The notes: generated by a model not told the origin, from the letters alone. Shown: positions 1 through 7,110, counted from the first letter of the stretch. The stretch: DNA of 16,904 nucleotides from Chloroflexota bacterium (GCA_016200675.1 JACQEH010000200.1:1-16904); one strand, 5' to 3'. Numbers and translations are program-made.

Positions 1-488
1 AGGCCCGGCCCATCCCGCCGGACGACCGTCAGAACTGGCGCCAGTCCGAGCGGGTCGGCGGCGGTCGCGACGGCCGCCGCCGACCCGTCGCTCGAGCGGT
101 CGTCGATGAGGATGATCTCGAAGCGCGGCCGACCGTTCGGCTCGCGGTGGTCCTGGGCGCCGAGGTCGGCGATCAGCCGCGGCAGCACGGGGGCCTCGTC
201 GCGAGCGGCGATGACGACGGTCACGATCGGCAGCTCGACATCGGACGCGGCGGCGAGGGCGACCGGCGGCACGGGCGGGCGACGACTTGCCACGACGACC
301 GGGGCGAGGCCGATCACGACGAGGACCATCGAGGCCAGCACCAGCCAGCGCGCTCCGCCGCCGCCGGCGCCTGCGGCACCGATCGCCAGCCCACCGAACA
401 GGAGCCCGAGCGCCACGATCCGCCAGGCGAGCGGTGTGGACGGCCTCGCCGCGGGGTCCGCCGGGTCGGCTGCGACCCTCTCAGCCAT
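1..488 (-). CDS. Family 2 glycosyltransferase, N-terminal part (runs off the window)
   Basis: The 162 visible codons start at ATG 488 and run off the left edge, so the C terminus is missing. Residues about 22-40 and 47-68 are two hydrophobic segments that should anchor the protein in the membrane. A GT-A fold begins near residue 87 with a strand reading TVVIAARDEA, followed at 125-136 by EIILIDDRSSDG, the usual nucleotide-sugar-binding strand and Asp pair of GT2 enzymes. The family transfers a sugar from a nucleotide- or lipid-linked donor, here probably at the cytoplasmic membrane face for an envelope glycan; donor and acceptor cannot be told. The start overlaps the stop of the upstream MFS gene by 8 nt, which implies translational coupling in the same operon. 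The family call is firm; the role is not. Confidence 0.85.
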   Translation of the reverse strand, partial: MAERVAADPADPAARPSTPLAWRIVALGLLFGGLAIGAAGAGGGGARWLVLASMVLVVIGLAPVVVASRRPPVPPVALAAASDVELPIVTVVIAARDEAPVLPRLIADLGAQDHREPNGRPRFEIILIDDRSSDGSAAAVATAADPLGLAPVLTVVRRDGPG

Positions 489-1926
489 CCCCTGTGGGTC
501 CGTCGGCACGCCGCTCCTCGTGATCCGTCCGGCGGGCGACGCCGATCGGATCGACGGCCGTGCTGGGCACGATGGTCCCCGCGGTGGCGAGGGTCTCGGC
601 CGGCGCCAGCGGTCCACGGCGGACGATCGACACGACGCCGGACGCGAGGACCCCGACGGCGACGAGGAGCAGCACGGTCGTGGTGCCGACCAGGTCCGAG
701 ATCGGGCCGACGATGATGATCGGCAGGAAGCTGCCGACCGAGACGAGCATGTTCAGGACCCCGAAGACCCGGCCCCGGACCTCCTCGGGCAGGTCCTCCT
801 GGAGCTGCGTCTGGCTCGAGATCGCGACGATGCCGTAAGCGATGCCGGCCAGGAAGGCGATCACGATGACGACCGCGATCAGGGACGTGACCGCCCCTAC
901 ATCGCTCAGGTGCTGGGTCGTGCCGGTCAGGGCCCGGCTGATCGGCCCGGACGCGGTCAGGGCGGCCAGCATCGCCCCGAGGGCGATGAGCCCACCCTCG
1001 ATCGCCCGGCGGCGCGCGATGAGGCGCCCATAGGAGTTCAGGAGGAGCACGCCCATCACGATGCCGGCGCCCAGCGGCAGGACGACGAGGAAGAGGTCCT
1101 GCGTCCCGAGGCCCAGCGTGTCGTCGGCGAACTTCGGTCCCAGGACGCCGATGACGCCCACGAGCGAGGCCGCGATCCCGAGGTACACGAGGGACCAGCT
1201 GATGGCCCGATTGCTGCGGATGTAGGCCGCCCCCTCCCGAAGCTGGGACAGGGTCCCCTGGACGGCGAGCTCGGCTTCGTGGACCGGCGACGGCATCCCT
1301 TCGGACGTCGTCTCGACGGGCGTGTTCGAGGGCAGGGTGAAGCAGAAGACCGCCGCGATGCCGTAGAGCACGGCCACCACCAGCAGGACGGGCTCCGGGC
1401 CGCCCGAGACCTTGACGATGAGCGGACCGAGGAGGGCGTAGCCGAGGGCGAAGGCGGCGTTCAGGGTCAGGGTGAAGAGGCCGTTCGCGCTGACCAGCTG
1501 ATGGCGCGGCACGACGTACGGGATCATCGCCGCCTCGGCCGGGGCGAAGAAGACCGTGAGGCCCGAGACGAGGACGTTGAGGATGAGGATGAGGGTCACG
1601 TTCCTGGTGACCGCCCAGATCGCGACCATGACGGCCGCCCGCAGGATGTTGGTCACGACGAGGACCAGGCGCCGATCGAGGCGATCGACGTAGACCCCGG
1701 CGACCGCTGAGAAGAGCACGGCCGGCACGAGGAAAGTCAGGAAGAGGAGCGACACCGCCGAGGACAGCCTGGTCGAGTCGAGGACGACCACGGTCAGGCC
1801 GTAGAGGACCATGTTCGAGCCGACCTGCGTCGCGAGCTGCGACAGCCAGAGGAGCAGGAACGGGCGGTTTCGCAGGACGGCCGCCGTGCCCGTCCCGCCG
1901 GTCGGTGCCGGCGGTTCCCGGGTCAC
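481..1926 (-). CDS. MFS transporter (MFS_3 / EntS-like exporter type)
   Basis: The protein has 481 residues and about twelve hydrophobic segments. The loop after TM2 carries MFS motif A (AGVYVDRLDRR, about 76-86), and the region VPRHQLVSANGL after TM5 is typical of the MFS_3 group, which includes enterobactin exporters and macrolide efflux proteins. A hydrophilic central loop separates the two six-helix halves, and a charged tail of about 45 residues follows the last helix. I chose GTG 1926 because it overlaps the DUF951 stop as GTGA; the longer open frame upstream is low-complexity Arg/Pro/Gly sequence that reads out of frame over DUF951. Proton-driven efflux of a small molecule is expected, with no substrate evident. 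The next gene, a glycosyltransferase, overlaps by 8 nt. Confidence 0.9.
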   Translation of the reverse strand: MTREPPAPTGGTGTAAVLRNRPFLLLWLSQLATQVGSNMVLYGLTVVVLDSTRLSSAVSLLFLTFLVPAVLFSAVAGVYVDRLDRRLVLVVTNILRAAVMVAIWAVTRNVTLILILNVLVSGLTVFFAPAEAAMIPYVVPRHQLVSANGLFTLTLNAAFALGYALLGPLIVKVSGGPEPVLLVVAVLYGIAAVFCFTLPSNTPVETTSEGMPSPVHEAELAVQGTLSQLREGAAYIRSNRAISWSLVYLGIAASLVGVIGVLGPKFADDTLGLGTQDLFLVVLPLGAGIVMGVLLLNSYGRLIARRRAIEGGLIALGAMLAALTASGPISRALTGTTQHLSDVGAVTSLIAVVIVIAFLAGIAYGIVAISSQTQLQEDLPEEVRGRVFGVLNMLVSVGSFLPIIIVGPISDLVGTTTVLLLVAVGVLASGVVSIVRRGPLAPAETLATAGTIVPSTAVDPIGVARRTDHEERRADGPTGDG

Positions 1927-2171
1927 GTCGGCGACGCCGGCTCGGGGTATGCCGCCTCGCTGAGGGCGAGATCGCCGCGCTCGAGGAAGCCCTCGAGCCG
2001 GACCTCGAGGACTCGCCGCTCCAGGAGCACGTGGCGGCCACACGAACGGCAGCGCAGCCCGATGTCGGCACCGAGACGGTCGACCAGCCAGGCGCTCCCC
2101 CCGCAGGCATGCGGACGGCGCAGCTGGACGATGTCGCCGAGCAGGAATCTCAGGACGGGACGGTCAGGCAC
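1923..2171 (-). CDS. DUF951 zinc-ribbon-like small protein
   Basis: This 82-residue protein matches DUF951 from memory: LGDIVQLRRPHACGG at 11-25, then GADIGLRCRSCGR at 34-46. Cys23, Cys41 and Cys44, with His21 nearby, look like a zinc site. Usual family members have 60-70 residues; this one has about 15 extra acidic/Pro residues at the C terminus. The molecular function of the family is unknown. In Firmicutes it is often found beside mscS and ychF, so its place here between DUF881 and an MFS gene is a different context. The start is GTG 2171, 12 nt after the DUF881 stop and 6 nt after a TACCCT box, so it may also be made from a leaderless mRNA. Its stop overlaps the MFS start (GTGA). Confidence 0.85.
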   Translation of the reverse strand: MPDRPVLRFLLGDIVQLRRPHACGGSAWLVDRLGADIGLRCRSCGRHVLLERRVLEVRLEGFLERGDLALSEAAYPEPASPT

Positions 2172-2177
2172 GCCGGG

Positions 2178-2183
2178 AGGGTA
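2178..2183 (-). promoter_or_regulatory. Candidate -10 box TACCCT of a leaderless promoter for the DUF951 gene
   Basis: TACCCT fits TAnnnT and is followed by exactly 6 nt (CCCGGC) and then the GTG at 2171, so transcription would begin on the start codon. No Shine-Dalgarno sequence is visible there. No -35 match is evident, and the box overlaps the end of the DUF881 operon, so this may be chance or an internal promoter. Confidence 0.35.
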
Positions 2184-2861
2184 TCAGAGGCTCGGTCGGC
2201 CGTTGACGGGCGCGAGGTCGCGGTCCGTCGCCGGGATCGCGACACTGTCGAGGGGCGTCACGGAGACCTGGGCGCGCGGGAAGGTGACGCTCAGCTGGGC
2301 GACGATCCCGCCCGCTCGCGTCAGGGAGCCGGTCAGGATCTGGGGGCTGCCGATGGCCCGGATCTCGAAGGTCCCGCCGAGAACCGTGCTCTCGACGAAT
2401 AGGGCGCCCGCCGCCCCGGCCACGACCGTGCCCGGGACCACCCGCACCCCGCCTACGGAGATCGCCTCCGCCCCGGCGTTCCGCAGCTCGTTCAGGAGAT
2501 CCTCGACGCCGTCGCCACCGATCTGGCCGGCGACGCGGATCGAGATCCCCGGGCCATTGACCGCGCGCAGGCCGGCCCAGCCCTGGATCCGATCCAGGTC
2601 CGCCCGGAGCTGGCCGGCGGCGCTGTTGCCCCGGGCGTGCGTGTCGCTCAGGGAGGTCAGCTGTTGCTCGAGCGTCGCGACCTCGCCGCGGAGCTCCTCG
2701 TTCTGGGTGTTGAGGTTGGCCACGAGGAGGGTCAGGTCCTGTGCCGATTGCTGGGCCAGGCTCGCGTCGGCGACCTGGCCGCGCAGCTGGGCCACCACCA
2801 GGAAGCCAAGGATGACTGCCACGGCCGTGATCGTCAGCCGGTTGCGACGCCGCGGTGTCAT
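2184..2861 (-). CDS. DUF881 family membrane-anchored protein (second copy)
   Basis: The 225-residue protein has a basic N terminus and one TM helix at about 10-27. A coiled coil at about 35-90 is rich in Gln/Leu/Glu. The DUF881 domain spans about 95-225, recognisable by GPGISIRV and by LLNELRNAGAEAISVGGVRV. The family is extracytoplasmic with a single anchor; Bacillus relatives (YlxW/YlxX) lie next to division genes, and actinobacterial relatives lie with the small basic protein Sbp. Its biochemical role is not established. The ATG overlaps the stop of the first DUF881 gene (ATGA). The tandem pair without an intervening sbp gene suggests duplication and perhaps heteromer formation; this last point is inference. 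Confidence 0.9.
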   Translation of the reverse strand: MTPRRRNRLTITAVAVILGFLVVAQLRGQVADASLAQQSAQDLTLLVANLNTQNEELRGEVATLEQQLTSLSDTHARGNSAAGQLRADLDRIQGWAGLRAVNGPGISIRVAGQIGGDGVEDLLNELRNAGAEAISVGGVRVVPGTVVAGAAGALFVESTVLGGTFEIRAIGSPQILTGSLTRAGGIVAQLSVTFPRAQVSVTPLDSVAIPATDRDLAPVNGRPSL

Positions 2862-3604
2862 TGGGAGGGGACCGTCGGGCGGATGTAGCGACCCGCGACC
2901 GTGCCGGCGAACGCGGGAACGGTCACGGTTTCGAGCTCGGCGAAGGAGAGCTTGATGCCCGAGGGTTCTAGTCGGGAGCTGACGTAGGCAACAAAGGCCT
3001 TGGAGCTCGAGATGCGGCGATAGAGGTCAGTCGGGCCGATGGCCGAGATCTGATACGGCGGTGCCAGGTAGGCGTTGTTGACGAGGATCGAATTCCCGAT
3101 ATCGAGGATCGCCGTGGTCGTCGCGATGCGCTCGCCGTTCACCGAGATCGCCTCCGCACCCGCCAGCCACAACTCCTGGACGAGGACGCGCACGTCTCTC
3201 GAGGTGACGAGGCTCTCCGTCTTGTCGTTGCCGACCGCGCCGTCGGCGTCCTCCAGCTTGAAGAGCAGGCCCGGCCCGGCGAGCTGGGCGAGACCGCTCG
3301 CGATGCGTGCCTTCTCGAGCTGGCCGTTGAGGGCCCGCTCCTCGGCCGCAGATCCCGGCATCTGGGCTTCGAGATCACGGATCTGCGCTCGCAGGGCGAG
3401 GATGCGGTCCTTCAGTGCGTTCTGCTGCGACTGGAGGCCGATGACCGTCTCGACGAGCGGCACGCGCTCCTGGCTCGTGTAGCGGACGCGTGGGCCTTCG
3501 GCACTCAGCTGGGCTGCGATGAGGAAGCCCAGCACGAGGAGGGCCACCGAGAGGGTCACCTGCCAGCTCGGGACCGCGCGAAGGCGCCGGGCGATGGCGG
3601 TCAC
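2858..3604 (-). CDS. DUF881 family membrane-anchored protein (first copy)
   Basis: The protein has 248 residues when started at GTG 3604, which overlaps the peptidase stop (GTGA). The much longer frame upstream is a shadow of the peptidase gene. Visible parts in order are a basic N terminus, a TM helix at about 15-34, a coiled coil at about 45-100 (with LKDRILALRAQIRDLEAQM), and the DUF881 domain from about 105 (GPGLLFKLED; LVQELWLAGAEAISVNGER). Part of the C-terminal domain (SSSKAFVAYVSSRLE) differs clearly from the neighbouring paralogue, so the two copies are old duplicates. Location should be the outer face of the cytoplasmic membrane. Work on the family ties it to genes of growth and division, but no activity is proven. 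Confidence 0.9.
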   Translation of the reverse strand: MTAIARRLRAVPSWQVTLSVALLVLGFLIAAQLSAEGPRVRYTSQERVPLVETVIGLQSQQNALKDRILALRAQIRDLEAQMPGSAAEERALNGQLEKARIASGLAQLAGPGLLFKLEDADGAVGNDKTESLVTSRDVRVLVQELWLAGAEAISVNGERIATTTAILDIGNSILVNNAYLAPPYQISAIGPTDLYRRISSSKAFVAYVSSRLEPSGIKLSFAELETVTVPAFAGTVAGRYIRPTVPSQ

Positions 3605-5265
3605 GGGAGGCCGTCCTGCTGGTCCCGGCTCGCCGCCGGCTCCCCGTGCAGGCCTTCGGGCGCTGCCGCGTCCATGGCCGCCGACGCATCCTTGGGCGCT
3701 GCCGCGTCCGCGGGTGTCGTCGCGTCGGCGGGTGTCGTCGCGTCCCCGGGTTCTGCCGCGTCCTCGGGCGCTGCCGCGTCCGCGCGCGTCGTCGCGTGCC
3801 CGCGTTCCGCCGCGTCCGGGGGTGCCCCCCCGTCCCCTGCCGGCAGCGCGGGCGCGACTGGCGCCGCGTCGACGGATGGGCCGGCCGCCGTCCGAGCGTG
3901 GCGACGGACCACGATCGCCCGTCGTCGCCGGATCCCGACCACCACGACGGCAAGCGAGCCGGCGAGCAGGATCCAGCCCACGACCGTGCCCGTCCCACCA
4001 GCCGAGTCGTCGGTCCGGGGGCCCGTGGGGCTCGCGGTCGGCGACGCCGATGCGCTGGCCTCCGGAGCGGTCCCGGGCGTCGGTGCGGCCCCGCCCCAGC
4101 CCGACGGCAGCGGCCCCGCCGGCGCCGGCTGCGGCCCGAAGGGGCTCGGGGTCGGCGAGCCGATGGACGCGAGCCAGGCCGCTTCGAAGCCGGCCACGTC
4201 CGTCTTGAGCGCCGCCTGGAACGCCTCGTCGTCCGAGACCCCGTCCTTGTAGGACCGGACGAGCTTGACCATCGCGTCCCGCCCGTACTTGTCGACGAGG
4301 AAGGACACGGCCGAGACCGATTCGGAATAGGCAAGGAAGAACCGCTCCTGGGTCGTCGGGAACTGTGCCGTCAACGCCCTGAGGGGCATCACCGACGACG
4401 CCCGCACCGCGTCGGCCACGGCGCTCCGGTCGCTCGCACCGTAGCTCTCGGAGAGGTAGACGGCAATGCCCTCGTTGAGCCAGCGAGGCGGGTAGTGGTA
4501 GGGGTTGCGGACGGCCGTGTCGAAGACGAGGTGGGTCAGCTCGTGCGGGATCACGACGCCGACCCACGAGTCGTTGACCGCCGACGGCTCGATGTTGGCA
4601 AAGAGCGTCCTGATCTCGGGACGGGCCTCGCCGCCGACGTTCTCCCGGGTTCCCGGGCCGAGGACGTCGTAGAAGGCCGTCCGGTCGGCGTAGACGTAGA
4701 AGTCGATCGGATCGGTCTCGGTGACCCCCAGGAGCGTGCTGACCTGGCGGATGGCGTCGTCGCCGATCGTTGCCGCCCGCCGCCCGAATGTCGCCCCGCC
4801 GTCGGTGTAGCGGACCCGCACGAACGTGCCGCTGATGATCTTCCAGCTGTAACGGGTGTCCTCGTAGTGGATCGTCGTCGGCGGGCCGGCGATCGAGCTG
4901 CCGTCCGCGAGCGTGAGGCGGAAGCGGGCCGTCACGTCCGTGTTGGGCAGGAGGTCGCCGCTCGGCGTCTGGAGCACGTAGGACAGGACCGTCGGCCCGC
5001 TCCGGATGGTGGTCGCGACGTCGGCCACCTCTGACCGGGTCGAGCCCTCGACATCGACGACGAGCTCAACCCGGACGACGTCGGTCGTGAGCGTCGCTTC
5101 GCCCTTGAAGGCAATCGAGGTGAGGAAGGTGGCAGTGGCCGTCGGCGCCGACACGCTCGGCACCGCCGCCAGCGCTCCGCGCGCCGCGAGGCCCAGCCAT
5201 GCGGTCGCGACCAGGACGGCGGCGAGCGACGCACCGCCCAGCCTGCGCGCCGACGTCAACGCCAC
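3601..5265 (-). CDS. Membrane-anchored gluzincin peptidase (peptidase MA-like) with repetitive cytoplasmic tail
   Basis: The 554-residue product starts with a Sec signal (MALTSARRLGG then a hydrophobic core, cleavage near ALA-A at 33). An Ig-like or beta-rich region follows to about 135, then a peptidase MA-like metalloprotease domain (about 140-370). The zinc site is visible as HELTH at 241-245 with the third ligand Glu265 in WLNEGIAVY, the gluzincin arrangement. A Pro/Ser/Thr/Ala linker at 371-425 resembles a wall-spanning stretch. One TM helix lies at about 427-445, closed by GIRRRR, and then a cytoplasmic tail with 6-residue repeats (D-A-A/T-A/T-P-x) from about 484 to 538. The expected activity is hydrolysis of peptides or proteins outside the cell. 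The GTG start at 5265 lies inside the upstream gene; no alternative start exists before an in-frame stop near 5356. Confidence 0.85.
   Translation of the reverse strand: MALTSARRLGGASLAAVLVATAWLGLAARGALAAVPSVSAPTATATFLTSIAFKGEATLTTDVVRVELVVDVEGSTRSEVADVATTIRSGPTVLSYVLQTPSGDLLPNTDVTARFRLTLADGSSIAGPPTTIHYEDTRYSWKIISGTFVRVRYTDGGATFGRRAATIGDDAIRQVSTLLGVTETDPIDFYVYADRTAFYDVLGPGTRENVGGEARPEIRTLFANIEPSAVNDSWVGVVIPHELTHLVFDTAVRNPYHYPPRWLNEGIAVYLSESYGASDRSAVADAVRASSVMPLRALTAQFPTTQERFFLAYSESVSAVSFLVDKYGRDAMVKLVRSYKDGVSDDEAFQAALKTDVAGFEAAWLASIGSPTPSPFGPQPAPAGPLPSGWGGAAPTPGTAPEASASASPTASPTGPRTDDSAGGTGTVVGWILLAGSLAVVVVGIRRRRAIVVRRHARTAAGPSVDAAPVAPALPAGDGGAPPDAAERGHATTRADAAAPEDAAEPGDATTPADATTPADAAAPKDASAAMDAAAPEGLHGEPAASRDQQDGLP
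3657..3819 (-). repeat. 18-bp tandem repeat coding the peptidase tail
   Basis: About nine imperfect 18-bp units lie in frame, on the coding strand close to GACGCGGCAGCGCCCGAG. They encode hexapeptides such as DAAAPE, DATTPA and DAAEPG. Two adjacent units (DATTPA DATTPA) are nearly identical at DNA level, which suggests recent slippage. The array keeps the reading frame because its period is a multiple of three. Confidence 0.75.
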
Positions 5266-6829
5266 GCCAGGCCGCCATGCGCATGATCCCGAGGCCGTTC
5301 TGGTCGGCTCCCAGGAGGCCGCTCCGCGAGAGCGCCCAGCCCCTGCTGTACGTCAATGGAATGGCCGGCACGTCATCGCGGACAATGCCCAAAGCGCGCT
5401 CGAAGGCGCTTCCGGCGACCGTCGGATCCAGCGTCCCGAGCCCGTCGGCGATGGCCGCGTCGAAGGGCGGCGACGACCAGCGGCCGTAGTTGTTCGAGCT
5501 CCCCGTACCGAGGAGGACCCCGAGGAAGTCGTTGGGCCCGGGGTAGTCGGCCACCCAGCCGAGCGTCCACATCGCCGGTGGGTCGTCCTGGAGCCGGGTG
5601 AACTGGTCGTTCAGCTCCTCGAGGTGGATCGTCACCCCCAGCTCGCGCTTGAGGTCGGCGGCGATCCCCTCGGCCTGCGGGATGCCGCCGGCGGCCAGGA
5701 CGACGTCGGGGAACCCCGACCCGCCCGGGTACCCGGCCGCGGCGAGCAGCGCTCGAGCCCTGGAAGGATCGAGGACCGGGAGCCAGCTGCTGCCGCCAGC
5801 CCCGATCCCGGGCGGCAGCATGCTGTCGGCCGCGCTGACATCGCCGAGCGACGACAGCGCGGTCAATCGGTTCCAGTCGACGGCCGCGGCGAACGCCTGC
5901 CGGACCCGGACGTCGTCGAAGGGCGGCCGGGTCGTCGTGAACCCGAGGTAGACGAGCGACAACGACGGGACGGCCCGCAGCTGGGGGCCGAGGGTCGAGT
6001 CGTAGCGGATCCAGGCTGCGTCGGCGGAGCCGATGGCCGTGTAGTCGACGTCGCCGGCCTCGAAGGCGGTGATGGGACTTCGGCCGCCGAGGTCGCTCAG
6101 GAGACGGATCGTCCCGACGGCCGGCGGGCCGGCCCAGTAGTGGCTGTTCGCCTGGAGGGTAATCTCGGTGGCGGTGGTCGCGGAAACCGTGTACGCACCG
6201 CTGCTCGGAATGTTCCCGGAATCCGCGGCGGCGCGATCCCGCCAGACCTGTGGCGGGACAACGGCGAACGTCGGGCTCGCCACGATCGCCGGGAAGTCGG
6301 CTCCGGGGCGATCGAGCTCCACCGCGACGTCGAGCCCGTCCGCCCGCAGCCCGACGGCCGACGCCGGCACCTTGCCGGCCACGTAGTCGGCGGCCCCGCG
6401 GACATCCATGAAGAGCGTGGCCAGCTGCGATGGGCGCTTGGGGTCGATGATCCGCAGCCAGCTCCCGACGACGTCGGCGCCGCTGATGGCGCCGCCATCC
6501 GAGAAGGTCAGGCCGGGCCGGAGATGGAAGACGATCTGGCGCCCGCTGTCGGAGATGTCCCACGATGCCGCCAGGGCGGGCCGCAGGGTCAGTGACAGGT
6601 CGAAGGCGGTCAGGGACTCGAACAGCTGGGCGGAGAATGCCGCCGAGCCGATGTCGCTCTGGAGCGCCGGGTCGAACGAGGTCGGGGCGCCCTGGGCGAT
6701 CTTGACGTCCGTGCGAGCGGCCGCGTCGACGGGGGCCCCGAAGCGATGGGCGCCGATGGAACCGCCGACGAGGACGACGGCCATCAGGGCGATCCAGGAA
6801 CGCGGCCGCCGAGGTGGGCCGGGAGGCAT
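5066..6829 (-). CDS. ABC-type solute-binding protein, family 5 (oligopeptide/nickel type), orphan
   Basis: The product has 587 residues when started at ATG 6829. A hydrophobic segment at about 12-38 is a signal or anchor; no lipobox cysteine is seen. The SBP_bac_5 features follow: a beginning like GAPTSFDPALQSDI, LRPALAASWDISDSGRQIVFHLRPGLTFSDG, DDVRVRQAFAAAVDW, LLAAAGYPGG and WVADYPGPNDFL. Such proteins capture peptides, nickel or other solutes outside the cell and deliver them to an ABC permease, but no permease or ATPase gene is present here. The family domain ends around residue 520 (MRMAAWR). The last 66 codons are Arg/Gly-rich and lie in the peptidase gene in another frame, so they may not reflect a selected protein end. 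ATG 6829 is favoured because it overlaps the small ORF stop (TGATG); ATG 6928 is an alternative. Confidence 0.85.
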   Translation of the reverse strand: MPPGPPRRPRSWIALMAVVLVGGSIGAHRFGAPVDAAARTDVKIAQGAPTSFDPALQSDIGSAAFSAQLFESLTAFDLSLTLRPALAASWDISDSGRQIVFHLRPGLTFSDGGAISGADVVGSWLRIIDPKRPSQLATLFMDVRGAADYVAGKVPASAVGLRADGLDVAVELDRPGADFPAIVASPTFAVVPPQVWRDRAAADSGNIPSSGAYTVSATTATEITLQANSHYWAGPPAVGTIRLLSDLGGRSPITAFEAGDVDYTAIGSADAAWIRYDSTLGPQLRAVPSLSLVYLGFTTTRPPFDDVRVRQAFAAAVDWNRLTALSSLGDVSAADSMLPPGIGAGGSSWLPVLDPSRARALLAAAGYPGGSGFPDVVLAAGGIPQAEGIAADLKRELGVTIHLEELNDQFTRLQDDPPAMWTLGWVADYPGPNDFLGVLLGTGSSNNYGRWSSPPFDAAIADGLGTLDPTVAGSAFERALGIVRDDVPAIPLTYSRGWALSRSGLLGADQNGLGIMRMAAWRGVDVGAQAGRCVARRRPGRDRMAGPRGARSAGGGAERVGADGHCHLPHLDCLQGRSDAHDRRRPG

Positions 6830-6987
6830 CAGGCCCGCCACCAGGCGGGTTGGCGAACCGTGCCCCTCGGTTCCGCGAGCCGGACGGGCTGCTCGATCGG
6901 GACGGGTGCCCGGAGCCGGCCTGTCCATGCATATGCATCGCCCGAAAAGCCGAACAGGAGGGCCGCGATGCAGACGAACCGGCGCAT
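6829..6987 (-). CDS. Small secreted peptide of unknown function (52 aa)
   Basis: I do not recognise this gene. The frame from ATG 6987 codes 52 residues. Residues 1-20 (MRRFVCIAALLFGFSGDAYA) make a convincing Sec signal with an AYA cleavage site. The mature part would be 32 residues, cationic and rich in Pro, Arg and Trp, beginning WTGRLRAPVP and ending PAWWRA. Support comes from the TATACT box exactly 6 nt before the ATG and from the stop sharing its A with the ATG of the binding-protein gene (TGATG). It could be a secreted or export-coupled peptide, or a leader ORF whose translation controls the downstream gene. It is too short for a family call, and a longer binding-protein N terminus (ATG 6928) would compete with it. 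Confidence 0.5.
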   Translation of the reverse strand: MRRFVCIAALLFGFSGDAYAWTGRLRAPVPIEQPVRLAEPRGTVRQPAWWRA

Positions 6988-6993
6988 GGCCGG

Positions 6994-6999
6994 AGTATA
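6994..6999 (-). promoter_or_regulatory. Candidate -10 box TATACT, leaderless promoter of the envelope operon
   Basis: TATACT (5/6 to TATAAT) is followed by CCGGCC and the ATG at 6987. A 6-nt gap puts the transcription start on the A of ATG, the geometry of a leaderless mRNA. No -35 hexamer is recognisable 16-18 bp upstream. This is the best promoter-like sequence for the eight-gene minus-strand unit that follows. Confidence 0.6.
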
Positions 7000-7035
7000 G
7001 GGTTGGTCCAGTCCGTGGCGGTCGGGCCGCGCGCT

Positions 7036-7047
7036 GAAGCATGCTTC
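7036..7047. promoter_or_regulatory. 12-bp perfect palindrome, possible operator
   Basis: GAAGCATGCTTC reads the same on both strands and is centred about 54 bp upstream of the predicted start at 6987. Its AT content is unusual for the region. It could be a dimeric repressor or activator site for the envelope operon. No regulator gene is adjacent and no second copy was noticed. Confidence 0.3.
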
Positions 7048-7058
7048 GGGACAGCAAG

Positions 7059-7110
7059 AGAGGCCTCGTGCCACACCGCCGGGGGAACGATGCTCTGCCT
7101 CGAGGCCTCT
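7059..7110. repeat. Inverted repeat, 10-bp arms with 32-nt loop
   Basis: AGAGGCCTCG at 7059-7068 is perfectly complementary to CGAGGCCTCT at 7101-7110. On the minus strand the stem is followed by CTTGCTGTCC, which is only weakly T-rich. The element lies between the glycosyltransferase stop at 7227 and the promoter at 6999. It could be a terminator for the upstream unit, a transcribed regulatory hairpin or a protein site. Confidence 0.5.

Noticed and set aside
106..1710. Plus-strand 534-codon open frame over the MFS gene, with other long antisense frames such as 2062-2955, 5006-6595 and 7221-8204
   Set aside because: Composition is Arg/Gly/Asp/Pro-rich without domains. Each lies antisense to a gene with a recognisable family. 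Long antisense frames are expected at this GC content.
1926..2110. Longer N-terminal extensions of the MFS protein (starts at 2043 or 2110)
   Set aside because: They overlap the DUF951 gene in another frame and read as Arg/Pro/Gly noise. GTG 1926 gives the operon's usual 4-nt overlap.
3657..3819. The tandem repeat as a CRISPR array
   Set aside because: Units are 18 bp and contiguous with no spacers, and they are in frame within a coding region.
3605..4567. Long N-terminal extension of the first DUF881 protein
   Set aside because: It is out of frame with the peptidase that clearly occupies this DNA, and its Arg/Gly repeats are the shadow of the 18-bp array.
6927..6938. AT-rich 12-bp palindrome ATGCATATGCAT as an operator
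   Set aside because: It lies inside the small ORF, encodes part of its signal-peptide cleavage region (DAYAW), and is only a nested repeat of ATGCAT. It is kept as a curiosity without regulatory support.
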